DNA from: Chrysoperla carnea
Lineage: Eukaryota > Arthropoda > Insecta > Neuroptera > Chrysopidae
Assembly: GCF_905475395.1 (NCBI RefSeq)
Contig: NC_058338.1
Location: forward strand, 35,594,935-35,658,934
Reading direction: 5' to 3'
DNA: 64,000 nt
Within the stretch, counting starts at the first letter, position 1; each line of letters opens with the position of its first letter. Made by a program: the position numbers and the translations under genes. Positions 1 to 11,483 of this stretch are shown here, piece after piece. Below the pieces are notes generated by a model. That model did not search any database, had not been told where the DNA came from, and saw only the letters and a list, made by a program, of their open reading frames with translations.

Positions 1-662
1 ACCTCGGTTATGGCGGTTATGGCGGTTATGGTGGTATAAGCGCTATACCTGCGATTTCTGCATTGCCTACAATAGCACACGCTCCAGCTATAGCAGCAGT
101 TCCAGCTATCGCAGCTGCGGTACCAGTTGCTACAGGCCCTGTTGTATCTAAAACTGAATATCATATTTCTCATCCACCATCTGCTCCTAGAATTGCAGCA
201 ATTAAGGTAAGATTTATAATGTTCTCAGTCAAACTTAATTAAAAAGCGAATTTCATTATTCCATTCCAAGAAAAGTTTCATTGTTCACAACCACAAAATA
301 AATTTCTATAATTTTTATAAAACTAAAATTGAATGTCAATTACCGAGTATTAATATTTGTAATGTTTTTCAATTTTTACAGACAGTTGCACCTGCAATTG
401 CAATCCAACCAGCTATTCATATTCCACAACCAATTATCCAAAAGGTATAATATCTCTATTTTTTACTTATCATAAACTTGGAGACATTTTAGAAAATTTA
501 ATAAACTTGACATATCTTTTACAGACAATTTTACCAGCAGCTCCAGCGATAGCAATTGGGCATTCTGGCCTTGGTGGTCTTGGTCTTGGTGGACTTGGGC
601 TTTCTGGATTTGGACATTATGGATTTGGACATTCTGGACTTGCGTCAACAATTCATATTTAA
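1..662 (+). CDS. Low-complexity cuticle-type structural protein, 3' part
   Basis: Three exons are visible: 1..206 (reading frame from base 3, open at the left edge), 382..444 and 525..662, all joined by phase-0 introns with GT/AG borders; the stop is TAA at 660-662. The peptide is rich in Ala, Pro, Gly and Ile. It opens with Tyr-Gly-Gly repeats (LGYGGYGGYGG), continues with AxPAIAA-type repeats (AHAPAIAAVPAIAA, TVAPAIAIQPAI, LPAAPAIAIG) and ends with Gly-Leu-Gly and Gly-His-Tyr/Ser-Gly-Phe repeats (GLGGLGLGGL, GFGHYGFGHSGL). This composition is typical of secreted insect cuticle proteins of the low-complexity class; no chitin-binding R&R consensus is visible in this part. The signal peptide would lie upstream of the window. 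A canonical AATAAA lies at 872-877. A chorion or silk-like protein is an alternative. Structural class is fairly sure, exact family is not. Confidence 0.75.
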
Positions 663-966
663 AATCAAACTAGTCAATTTTGTTAATTGTTGAAAAGTAT
701 TACTATAAGAACAAATTGTATTGTATAGGCCAAACAAACGATTTAAAAAAAATTATTGCCAGTAAGTTTCTTTTTATTTATGATTAATTTAATTTTTATT
801 AATTTAATTTTATTTATAATTAATTTATTTATGATTTTATCAATTTAATTTATGATTAATATAATATACACAATAAATTAATGTTTAGTGGAAAGCGGTA
901 TGATTTATACCTCGAAATACAAGGCCAGTCAATGAATCTTTATTTAAAGCTCACATAAAGATTAAA

Positions 967-1135
967 ATACAAAAATTTGTGTGATCTTGGATCTTGTAAA
1001 CCGTAAGAGATACAACAAAAATAATGTAAAAAATGTTCCTTGTTAAAAATAAACAACTTGTATTTGAAACATTTTTTTGTCAACATCATAGTTTACCCGA
1101 GAGGGCCCTTCATAATCAGGCCTGAACATAAGTAT
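967..1135 (+). repeat. Dispersed repeat, diverged copy
   Basis: The stretch with GTAAAAAATGTTCCTT and GAAACATTTTTTTGT closely matches the right-hand inner part of the inverted-repeat element at 16001-16885. A piece of its end (TAGTTTACC and the bases before it, near 1080-1100) recurs in reverse complement near 1449-1476. The element may therefore extend to about 1480 as a fold-back unit. Confidence 0.6.
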
Positions 1136-3529
1136 CCATTTTCTCTCCACCTAAGAAGAAGCTTCGAGCGACTACTTCAATTGACTTTTATTATAAAAGT
1201 AGATGTTTTTTTGTGAAAGAGAGGCGGATGAAATGAAGGACAACTGACCATATTCCTGAAAAAACAGTAAAAAATGGACTAATAACACCTATGACGATAA
1301 TATTATATTTTCCAGTAAATTAGTAACTAGTACAATAATATGCTTTAATTCAAACTACCTATTTTTTGTTAAATTAAAAATTTTGATTAGCTATAAGCTT
1401 AGTTAGACTTATGGAATAATTTATGGTCTGGCCTAATTAGTGTCCACACAGGTAAACTATGATGTTGACAAAAAATGTTGATTTAGCAACTTAAAATATC
1501 TGTCTGAATAAATATCGCAAAATATAAGCAAACAAAAATTATACAAAATAAAAAAAATTTAAATTTACGATAAAAGAACTGAATGATAACCACTTTTTCT
1601 TTTTCAAAATCGGATACCAAAGTTCGCACATAACTTTTGCCAGTCGACATGTCCATCTAGATAATACATAAAATAAGTTTGCGATACAATACAGCTACAA
1701 GTTTTGAAAGAACACCTGTTTTCCTGAAAATTTATCCTCAAAATCTGTATTCAGCGCTGTATAATATTATAACTGATTATTAAGATTAAAATTTCATACA
1801 TTTCATAAAGCTATATTTTGCTTTTGAGGTGCATTTTAGCCATATAGACGGTCAATACACGGTAATACACTTCAAATACACTCAATAGTATGCAAGTCTA
1901 ATAAACGTGCATTAAAATCAACGTGCGTTGGAAAAAACGAGCGTTAAAATCAAAAAAGACCGTCCATGTGGAAATATTTCAAACAAAAAGACTTAAAAGT
2001 TTTACAAATGCAAAAGAAAAATTTTTCAGAATTCCTAAGACTTTTAAACCATTAGTTTAAAATATTTTTACAAGGGTGAACTTAGCCTAAAAGTATTTAT
2101 AGAATATCTACAACGAAGATATTTTTTTAGTTAATATAAACACCTAATATTATTTTTTTTTTTTTACAGAAAGGAAAATATTCTCAGATTATTAATTTGA
2201 AGTATGATTGAATATTTTATTATTAAGATCAACCTTGGACATATGTATAAAATAATTATTTAATTTCAAGAAATGTGTGTATATTATTATTTAATAAAGT
2301 GCAGTTTAAATACGCTTTTTCATATTTATTAATATCATAACAAAGATTATTAAACGGTAATAAGAAACCAAAAACGTACACATTTCATAAATTTTATAGC
2401 ATATTCATTATTTGTAACTGCAACTCGCCAACTGGGGATAATAATTCGTACTAATTATAATCAGAAGAAGACCCGAAATCAGTAGTTACAATATTCAAAT
2501 TCAAATCAGGTAAATTCCGCCAACTGGCGATACAAAATGTACTATTAAACAGGAAGTGGAGCGCTTTTTCAGTAGTTCACAAAACTTCTAGCAAGCATTA
2601 GTTAACCTGTTAACCTGTTTCAGACTTTCCCTTCATTTGCCTTAGTTTTACTACATTATACTCTAGTTACTTATAATTATGATAGCTCACTTTCAAATAA
2701 TCTCGTAATGGTCAAATTTGGCATTTATTTTCTTAACTTAAAAAAAGTATAACTCGCAAGAAAATATAAAATTGTTTTTAACATGAAAGTATAAAATTGT
2801 TTTTAGCAAGTACGGCAATCAAACTTATTTTCTTTAAGTTTTCTTCAGAAACTGAACACAAAAAATCCAGTTTTTCTAGGGTTCATAAGATATTGAAATT
2901 CAACTTTTAATATTACAAATAAAATAATTGAGACATCATTCTATTTTTCGGAATTATTTCGAAGTTTTACCCTAAATAGTTTCAGACAAAAAACCAGACG
3001 CCGCGCCGAAGTAATTCTGTAAGTTCGGTTTTCTAAAATGTCAATTCTTCGTTGAAACAATAGAAACAAAGACAGGAAAATGAATAAACGCATAAACAAT
3101 ATTAATATTTATCTGTCACACTATCTATAAGCTCTTTTGTTTGTATGTCAGGTGAATAAACTCGTATTAAAACATTTATTTATTTCATGTTTCTACACAT
3201 TTTAATTACCATTAATAATATTTTATATCCTGTTTATTTATAATGATATTTTTTAAGTCTCAATTTTGTTACGAATGGAATGTGAATGATGAAAAAAAAA
3301 AGCTAGACGTTCTAAATTAGATCATTAACACATATTTTTCTGTTAATCGTTCAGATGTCTGATTAGCTCTTTATCTCGTAGAAAATGATAATATCTCCTA
3401 CTTAAGACAAACTGGAAAGGCAAACGTGCTAACGTACAAAGATTAATATAAGCACATAACTAAAGTAACCAAACGTACAAGTGCGTGCCAAGATTTTCTA
3501 GAAAGAAAAAAGTTTAATATTCAAATGTT

Positions 3530-3680
3530 CAGTCTAGATTTCACTATCCAATTTACACAATATTTCTAGAACACTTAAGGCAGATAGATTGAACACAAAA
3601 AGCAGATGCTATTTCAGTCTAGATTTCACTGTCCAATTTTCACAATATTTATAGAACACAGAAGGCAGATATATTATCGT
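3530..3680 (+). repeat. Tandem duplication, period about 85 bp
   Basis: CAGTCTAGATTTCACT starts at 3530 and again at 3615. Each is followed by similar CCAATTT..CACAATATTT..AGAACAC..GGCAGATA blocks, giving two adjacent, slightly diverged units. No coding potential is seen. Confidence 0.7.
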
Positions 3681-4394
3681 CGAAAAAAAAGTCCATTTAG
3701 GCAACTATATGCACTGCATTCGATTTTTACTAAATTTTACCCGAACAGGATATAACTAAGAATTTTAAAAAAAATCTCTTAGGAATAATAAAATTTCTGT
3801 TTTAATTTCCTTTCATTTTATTTGGCGAAAAATCCCCAAACAGGAAATGGATATCCAAAATCTGGACATTGCCTACAAAAATATATTAGGTACCTACTAA
3901 GTTTAAGGTAGATATATATTCTTGATGTAATATTTAATGATTGACTCTCCAATTACCAGCGTATTTACATAAAAATAATTTATGGCATTGAATAATAATC
4001 AATAAAACAAATAAACGATCTAATATTAGTAACCTATTTTATAGTTAACAAACCATAAAAGCTTTAACGTATAATACAGAATGTATCTGAACAAAGGGTA
4101 AATAATCAAAGGGTGATAGAATTCCCTGCAGTAATTATTTTGGTATTAGAAAAATGTATATGGAAAGGATACCTTTCTTCGAGAACTTTGCACATCGTGT
4201 CGAATTTCTGCAACATCGGTTTCCGAATTTTTTAAAGAAAACATGTTAATATTTTCATGAGAAACATATTTTAAATTAAAAGTTTGCACCAAAGCATGGT
4301 TATTTGTTCAGATACACTCTATATACATGCCTTTATAATAGTATGAAACGAAGAAAATTCAGTACATTGCATGTAGGGTAACAATTTATTTATA

Positions 4395-4700
4395 TTGTTG
4401 CATGGTGGTAAGTTAGCGGGTTCGATTCCCGCTGTAGCAACAAAAAATTAATTTAATTAATTGTTGTGATAGGCTGATGTAGTGCATAGTATACGCATGA
4501 ACGAGGTGTAATCAGCCTATCAAACTGAAAATAATTGAGGAGCTGATAAATGAAATTATCATTAGAAAAGGTAGTAAAACACATATACGGTATGACAATG
4601 GTCCCTATGGCCTAAGTGTGTCTCTCGTGGGCAGGCAATATAACCTAGCCTAGCCTTGCATGGCGATTCGAATAAAACTCGAAATGGAAACAGTAGCCGA
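4395..4700 (+). repeat. tRNA-derived SINE-like sequence
   Basis: A B-box-like arm, AGCGGGTTCGATTCCCGCT, lies at about 4417-4435 and is flanked by GTTGC and GCAAC that could pair as an acceptor stem. The D and anticodon arms are not present in full, so this is not a working tRNA gene. About 35 bp downstream is a hairpin with arms GATAGGCTGAT and ATCAGCCTATC (about 4469-4522). The body boundaries are guesses. Confidence 0.4.
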
Positions 4701-5218
4701 TGATGAGAAACGTAGAATTTAACCTGGAAATAGAACAAAGTCAAAAATATAATTTATTTCAATTTTTAATCTTTTTCTTTTTCGAACCACCACAAGCCAA
4801 TTTTCACCATCCATTTTTAGGTACTCTTCGAACTATTGAATTACTTTATGAATCTCAATAGGCTTAAGAGTTTATTAGACTCCAAATTTCAAAAAACATT
4901 TAAATTGATATCAAAATTTTCTCATAGACACCATCCCAAAAAACTTCTTGTAAGTCTACTTAGAAATAGAAATATTTTCTGGTTACCCAAATCGCATTGC
5001 CAGACATAGGCTGTGTATTCAATATGACCGATTGCGGTTTTTCAATATAACCTTCCTTTTTTGAGTATCATCAGAATTTGTGAGTCCGTCATGACTTCAA
5101 TCTGAAAGGATTGTAAGCAGAGTAGGTCCAGCGGTTCATTTTGTATCTGTAAAAAACTGCTTTTTTATGCACGCAACATAAGTTTTACGTATAATTTCAG
5201 GGATAGAAGATTTATTAT

Positions 5219-5400
5219 GTTATAACTTGACAATATAAGACGAAAAGTAGGCATAAAATTTTTTTAATATCTGAGGTAATTTATAAAATATCGAAAATTA
5301 AAAATTTTGTTTAATTATTTATCTTTCGATATTTCGAAAACCAATGCAGATATCGAGAAATTTTATTCTTACTTTTCGCCTAAATTCATGAAGTTATAAC
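5219..5400. repeat. Short fold-back (MITE-like) element
   Basis: The ends GTTATAACTT and AAGTTATAAC are inverted. Internal segments CGAAAAGTAGGCATAAAATTT and its counterpart near 5369-5380 are also inverted and imperfect. The inner part with TTTCGATATTTCGAAAACCAA recurs near 50870, so it belongs to a dispersed family. No coding capacity. Confidence 0.55.
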
Positions 5401-8400
5401 AAAATTCAACATCAAAGTTGAAAATAAGCTAAAAATTATTTCTACTACAAGCCTAAACTTGCCTTGGCGCTCGTACTACCTTAAATTTGTGATATTTAGA
5501 AAAATGTTGGTATAAAAAAGTTGACAAACGATCTGGAAAAATCTCCTTGAAGACTTCCTACATCCTAGAGGTACTTTCATGATAATAGCTCAGGATATTT
5601 ACAAATTTTCTCTCTTAATCAATTTGGTGGAGTTAAAAAAAATTAATAAAAGTCACAATAGCCTGCAATTTTGGGATTAAAAAAGGAGAACTGGGCAATG
5701 AAAGACAATTCCTTGACACTTACTTAGCTTCCATACAAATTTTGTACAGAAGAGGTGTGCAATACATCGTGTTGTCTAGGCAATAGACCAACGCCAATGT
5801 GTCTCATACTACTAGAAACCTAGAAACTATTTAGAAACGAAAAGCTTTAGAATTATATTATACATATACATTTGTTTATTTAATTGAACTCTACCAGACA
5901 GTGACTTTCCACTGACAGTGTACTCGCTGTCGTCAGTATTGAAAATGAAATTGTACAAGCAGAGTTTATTGATAACAATACCGGTACAGTTTATACTGCT
6001 ATTATTAACCATAATAATAATCAATTTATATTATTCATAATTCATAAAAATTATAATTTATTTTTAATTCCAAAATTAATATGATTTTATCGAATGAACA
6101 TAATGGGAATAATGTGTCTGTTATATCACGTATGTTGTTTACAAACTTAAAAGAAAACCGTGTGTGATTTTGTTTTTTGAGTAAAATAATTGCTTCGTTT
6201 TGAAACGTATATATCTATATCATTGGTATTTGAAAGTGTGATTTTGGATTTTAATATAAAATATTTTTGCGTAATTTTTACTTTTTTTTTTGGAAGTTTT
6301 CAAATTGTTATTCCAAAGCTTTGTATTTTATGGCACTCGCATTTTGGTTTTAATTTTTCACCCTAGCATCCAGTTCCTATTTAAGTAATTGGCTAGAATT
6401 TTAAGTATTAATTTTCTCGTTCACTTTATTGTACCAAATTGTTGATAATGCGTGTTTTGGCGAATTTGTATAAGCACGTACTACGTACAAAGGGTCTCTG
6501 TTAATTTTTCACATTTATTAAAATCTGTTTTAAATTTTAACTTCTTATCTTATATACTATGTTTAAAAATAAGAGAGACACTGGCTTACTAAATATTATT
6601 TCCCTAAAAAGATGGTAAAGGACTATTTAAGCACTTAGAAATATTCTTTTTTATTACACTTTTTTTGCTGTAATGGAAAAAACGTAAAATATTTCTTAAG
6701 GATGTCAATTTTAAGTAAAAAGCTTTATTTTTTTTTTATATGAAGTTGGACTAAGTCTAAATCAATTCTGAAAATTGTGGAGGGGAGTTAGCCTCCGATT
6801 ATTTAAATAAATAAATAACGTCAAAAGTAGGAATATTTAAAATTGGTTTTATGGTAAAACCCTAGATGAACAACTATATGTTTTCATAAAAACCAAAAAA
6901 AACAATTTAGGTAAATTAAAGTTAAAACAGCGGGAAGGATCAGACAGCGGGAAGTGATTTTCTTTTATACTATGTATTGATTTACATAGGTACTATTTCC
7001 CTATGAACGCACATAGGGAAACACCGTGTCACATGAACGTCTTTAGGTCTGCTAGATTTATAAATACCATAAAATCGTCCAAGAATCTCAAAAGACTAGT
7101 TGGTATTTTTGATTCAAAGACTATCGGATCAAAAAGTTTAGAGTTATAAAATAAATGTCTGTTCCAATAGTAACTTTTTAATGGTTTTTTCCTGCGAGCT
7201 GCTTAAATTAGACTGGTTCTTAACTATTACGAAAAATTATCTTTCACTTTTGTATAGGGAAAATATAGGTAAAAACGATATAAGAGAAAATTTTGAACTT
7301 GTAATAGTATTATATCAATTATTTTAAAAATCAATATTTGATAGTCGATAACATTAAGATTGCAATTTAATCCTGTTAAAAATTGATTTAATTTTAAAGG
7401 GTGTACAAAGTAATTTTTCTAGCAAAATATTTTTTAATAATTTATCCTACCTACTAAGTTTTGTGAAACCAATCCATTTTACTCGTTTTCTTTTACATTT
7501 CATATATAGCTTTCACTTTTTTTTTCACATTTCATTTCATTTTTACGATTTTCTTTAAGAGTCATAAGCTTTTGTGACTTTATTTATGTGTTCTAAAGGT
7601 AGGATTGTTTTGGCGCAAATATTATAATTTTTCTATCTTAGCTAAAATATTTTTTTAATTTATTTAGAGTCTACGAGAAGAATCTTTATAATGTTTTTGA
7701 ATCGACAAGGTTTCTTTCTGCACTTAAGCCTTCTTCCAGAACTTAAAAATATTTTGTCTATTTAAACCTTTAAACTTAATAAAAAAAGTTTTGCATGAGA
7801 AGGTTTACCTTCTACAGTAAACTTTTCTTTGAAAAATGTAGTTTCGCTATCAATAGAGTCAAAGAAATCAATGATGGAGGCAAAGAAAAGATAGTTTTAA
7901 TTATAAATTTTTCCTTTAAAATTTGTTCTTGCCATTATTTTACTGTTTCAAAGCATTAAATATCATGTATATTATATTTGAATGAAATGAAGGTATTTAT
8001 TTGGTTTTCTAAGTTGAAAGTAGAAAAATACAAATTTTCTTTCGAAAATTTCAACATTATCTGTATCTTAAGCGCAGCAAATTCTGAATTAAATCCTCAA
8101 GTAAACACAGACTGGTCTACACATTTTCCACCTACAAGTTTTCACAGCATTACACGCAACATATAGTAAATGCTTCTTTTTTTTCAATTTTATTTTTAAG
8201 CTTTTCGTGATAATTTTATTATATTTACACAATATGTCTCTAAAAAATTAAGACAACGCTGTACCACGTATAGAATAGCTCAAAATAACTTGGCTTAGCA
8301 AAAATTATCTAGTACTAATAATATTTTTCCGTTGGAAGCCGGAAATTAGAATCAAAAGCATGATCAATATTAATTTATTGAATTAAAGTACTAGGGGCAC

Positions 8401-8712
8401 TAAAAGCTACCAAATTTCTACATGGTTTTTTAACCAAGCTAGTAAGAAAGCAATTTTAACACAAAAACTGATCCAGGAATATGTTCCGGGAAAAAAAATT
8501 ATTTATCTGACCCACGATCCTAGATTTTTGTCAGGCACGGATATCCGTGGATATACAGTTAGAATCACGGATTAGAAATTTTATCTCGCGTGGTCTTCTC
8601 CTGTAATCCACGGGATGTTCATGCCTTTAATGAGGTCGAATTAACACGAATCTGCGGCTTTTTTGACCCTTACATTTACCCTGTGGTGGCGGCCAGTCAG
8701 TGACCTAAAAAG

Positions 8713-8802
8713 ACAATAACAGTACTCTCTTACATTACATACATAACTTAACTTTAAACAATAACAGTACTCTTTTAGATTACATACATAACTTAACTTT
8801 AA
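8713..8802 (+). repeat. Tandem duplication, period 45 bp
   Basis: ACAATAACAGTACTC begins at 8713 and at 8758. Both copies continue with a near-identical TTACATACATAACTTAACTTTA-type tail. Two units only. Confidence 0.8.
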
Positions 8803-9474
8803 CTAAATGTCTTTCACCATCAAAATCCACCACATTATACGCCAATGATTTTTTCCCTTATAAAATTGTACCGTACCAAGTTTTAAGAATATCACGTTTT
8901 CAAATGTTTTTATAAAAACAATTTCACAACAAAATTTCACATTTATGGCAAACTAAGTCCCGAAAATAGAAAGTTTTTAAAGGTATGTTTAGCTAAGGCG
9001 ACTGATTTTTAGGTACCTATACTATAAGTGGATGAGCATTGTCCCAAATTTTAGAGCCACCCAGTATAAAAAATATGGTACCAGTTTTAAGAAAGATAAA
9101 CATGCAATGTAGACATATAATTACGAACATATGCTGTTTTACCCTGCTGTATTATAATGTATATCATTTCAGTGACTTTTGTTACAAAAACAAGTTAAAA
9201 ATTCTTTTTAATATTAAAATTGAAATATGAAAAAATGATTCGTATTCACTACTGCAAATGGTTTTTATTCACCTAAATATTCATTTTTATAATGGACGCA
9301 GAATGTCAGGTAATTTTTACAAATGTTAGGATTTTTTCTTTTTTATCAAGTATCGACCTAACCAGAGGGCCAATTAGGATATAAACCACCCAAGCATTTG
9401 CCATTTGCCAAAAATAAAAAAAAAGTTTAACATAGCACCAGAGTAAAACCTCCCCACGGTGTTGGTTTTTTGTT

Positions 9475-9562
9475 GTATATCTCGCGAAATCTGGTCGAGT
9501 TTACCAGCTATCATATGGCAACATTGCTGCTGGTAAACTCGCCAAGATTTCGCGAGATATAC
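9475..9562. repeat. Inverted repeat with 34-bp arms
   Basis: Left arm 9475-9508 (GTATATCTCGCGAAATCT then CGAGTTTACCAGC) and right arm 9529-9562 are reverse complements with one or two internal mismatches, around a 20-base spacer. CpG-containing arms (TCTCGCGA) stand out in this AT-rich spacer. It may be a small MITE or a hairpin. Confidence 0.8.
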
Positions 9563-9835
9563 TCAAAAGAAGCAACAGCGTATTGTATATCGCTGACTGG
9601 GTCTTTAAAAGTGCAATAAAAACCTTGAAATAATCTTCTCAGTTGAATATTTCAAGAAATTAGTTATATTTGCGATATTTGCGAAGTAAGACGCGATTGT
9701 ACTCGGCGGAGACTCTTCGTGAGAGTGTGAAGTGGGGATAATATTTGCTATTGAGCCAGTAAATTACTGCTAAGTAACTAGTAACCAGATTTGCGAGAGT
9801 GTTGATGAGGCTGTATAGTTGAAATATTATTATTT

Positions 9836-10075
9836 AACTCGTTACTCCCTGCCGATTATAATTACTAATTATCTAGTTAACTCGTTACTCCCTGGGTAAT
9901 TACTAATAATCTAGTAAACATACTTAATTAAACTCGTAAACTAGATGATTGCTAAAATCTTTAAAAAACATAATTGACTAGCTTGTGAGTAGGTATAACA
10001 TATTGTATGTAATCACAACTATCTAGCCCCTTAATTATCAGCTAGTATCAGATAGCTCGTTATTCCCTAGCATAA
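9836..10075. repeat. Irregular repeats of an ACTCGTTACTCCCTG motif
   Basis: CTCGTTACTCCCTG occurs near 9839 and 9882, and a variant CTCGTTATTCCCTAG near 10057, with TAATTACTAAT and ATCTAGT blocks between. The reverse complement of a similar motif (GAGTAACGAG) appears inside the fold-back element at 10500-11214, so the two may be related. Confidence 0.45.
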
Positions 10076-10499
10076 TAGTTGTCGTCTGCCATTTCCACTT
10101 CGAGCACCTAATCAAAATTATCAATTTACAAACACCTACTTTAAAATAAATAAATGATTTATTTAGTTCTAGAAAATCGAAAGAAAAATTCTGATATGAT
10201 AGGTTTTTTTTTCTCGTACATACGAACTGTTGACGAGACTATTAGTCATAGGTTGCTGCAACTAGATATTTTTAACCTTTAAAACTACTTACTTAAAATA
10301 AAGTAAAAATAGAACGTAAGCTATGTGTTGTTGAATATAAAATCGAATTATTTGCCCTTTGTAATGACATTTAATAATTCGTTATGAAGTTCTATATTTT
10401 ATTTTATTAAGGGAGTGGTATTTTTCCGTGTTCATAAAAAATAATGTATTTAAAAGTCAATATATTTTATAAAAGCACAGGAGTGAACAAATTAAGCAC

Positions 10500-11214
10500 T
10501 TAGTCGCAGAAACGAAGCAGTGAAGTTCGAAAAATTTGAACAGTAAGTCGGATTTAAATGCGGTTTTCGGCATTCGATTCGTTAGAGCGTCAGGAAATTT
10601 GATGACCTAGATTGATTTATAATAAATTAAAAATATGCAATTAGCATAAATAATATGCATTTTATAATTGCATTTTAAATTACCTGTAAATACCTATACT
10701 AATTTCACAATTCGGTTAGCAGTGATGAAAATAAATTTAAACTTGTTACTTGATGGTTTGTTGGGTCGCTGAACACGAATATTGTGACAGAATTTTCTAC
10801 AAGGTACCTTTATGGTATTCAGCGACCCAAAAAACCCGAGTAACGAGTTTGGACCGATTATATAACGAGTTTCTCGAAAACTCCAAAAGACAACTGGGAT
10901 ACCGTTTATTCTGGGCACCAGGTGCCTCGAATACCAATCCTGATGTGATATTTGTGTTCAGTGACCCCAAAAACTCCCGAAACAAGTTTGGAATCATTTT
11001 CATCAATATATTAACCGAATTGTGAATTTAGTATAGGTATTTACGGTTAATTTAAAATGCAATTATAAAATGCATATTATTTATGCAAATTGCAATAAAT
11101 CAATTTAAGTCTCAAAGTTTCCTGACGCCCTAACGAATCGAATACCGAAAATCGCATTCAAATCTGACTTTCGAACTTTAATTGCTTTAGGTTTTTTTTT
11201 CTGCGACTCACTGA
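10500..11214. mobile_element. Fold-back element, about 715 bp with about 300-bp arms
   Basis: The left half, from CACTTAGTCGCAGAAA to about 10790, is the imperfect reverse complement of the right half ending at TTTCTGCGACTCACTG. Matching landmarks include ATTCGATTCGTTAG / CTAACGAATCGAAT, ATAATATGCATTTTATAATT / its complement, and CACAATTCGGTTA / TAACCGAATTGTG. A motif TCAGCGACCCAAAAA occurs in the loop as well as in both arms. Opposite-strand open frames here are a by-product of the palindrome. It is probably a non-autonomous DNA transposon of unknown superfamily; no clear target-site duplication was found. Confidence 0.7.
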
Positions 11215-11483
11215 TTTTTTTTACACAAAATAAAATTATTTCAAAAAATTTGATGGGCAGACTTATTGAGTCGAAAGTTTGTAATAATACACGATACAAA
11301 ATTACTAAACATCCAGGAAGCTCAAAGAAAAATATTTTATAGAAAATTGTTTGAACTTATAGACTTAGTTTATTTCACCCCTGAAATAGTGTAAATACAT
11401 AATACACCTGCATATATAATTCAATTAGTTAATCTGATTTTCTTTTGGTTGAAATACTTTGATTGACATTTTCAATTCTATAG

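Larger units (their letters stand above)
663..11483. other. Long gene-poor spacer, 5' of the neprilysin-like gene
   Basis: No convincing coding exon was recognised in these roughly 10.8 kb. The open frames present are short, unlike known proteins, and those at 10.7-11.3 kb lie inside a palindromic element. The stretch is AT-rich and carries the repeats listed separately (about 1.0, 3.5, 4.4, 5.2, 8.7, 9.5, 9.8 and 10.5-11.2 kb). Because the neprilysin-like gene lacks its first exon, a 5' exon and promoter may be hidden here. Confidence 0.6.

Noticed and set aside
4417-4445. tRNA gene
   Set aside because: Only a T-arm and possible short acceptor pairing are present; no room for D and anticodon arms, and no recognisable anticodon loop.
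10694-11299. Overlapping 64-91-codon open frames on both strands
   Set aside because: They mirror each other because the region is a palindromic fold-back element, and they match no known protein.
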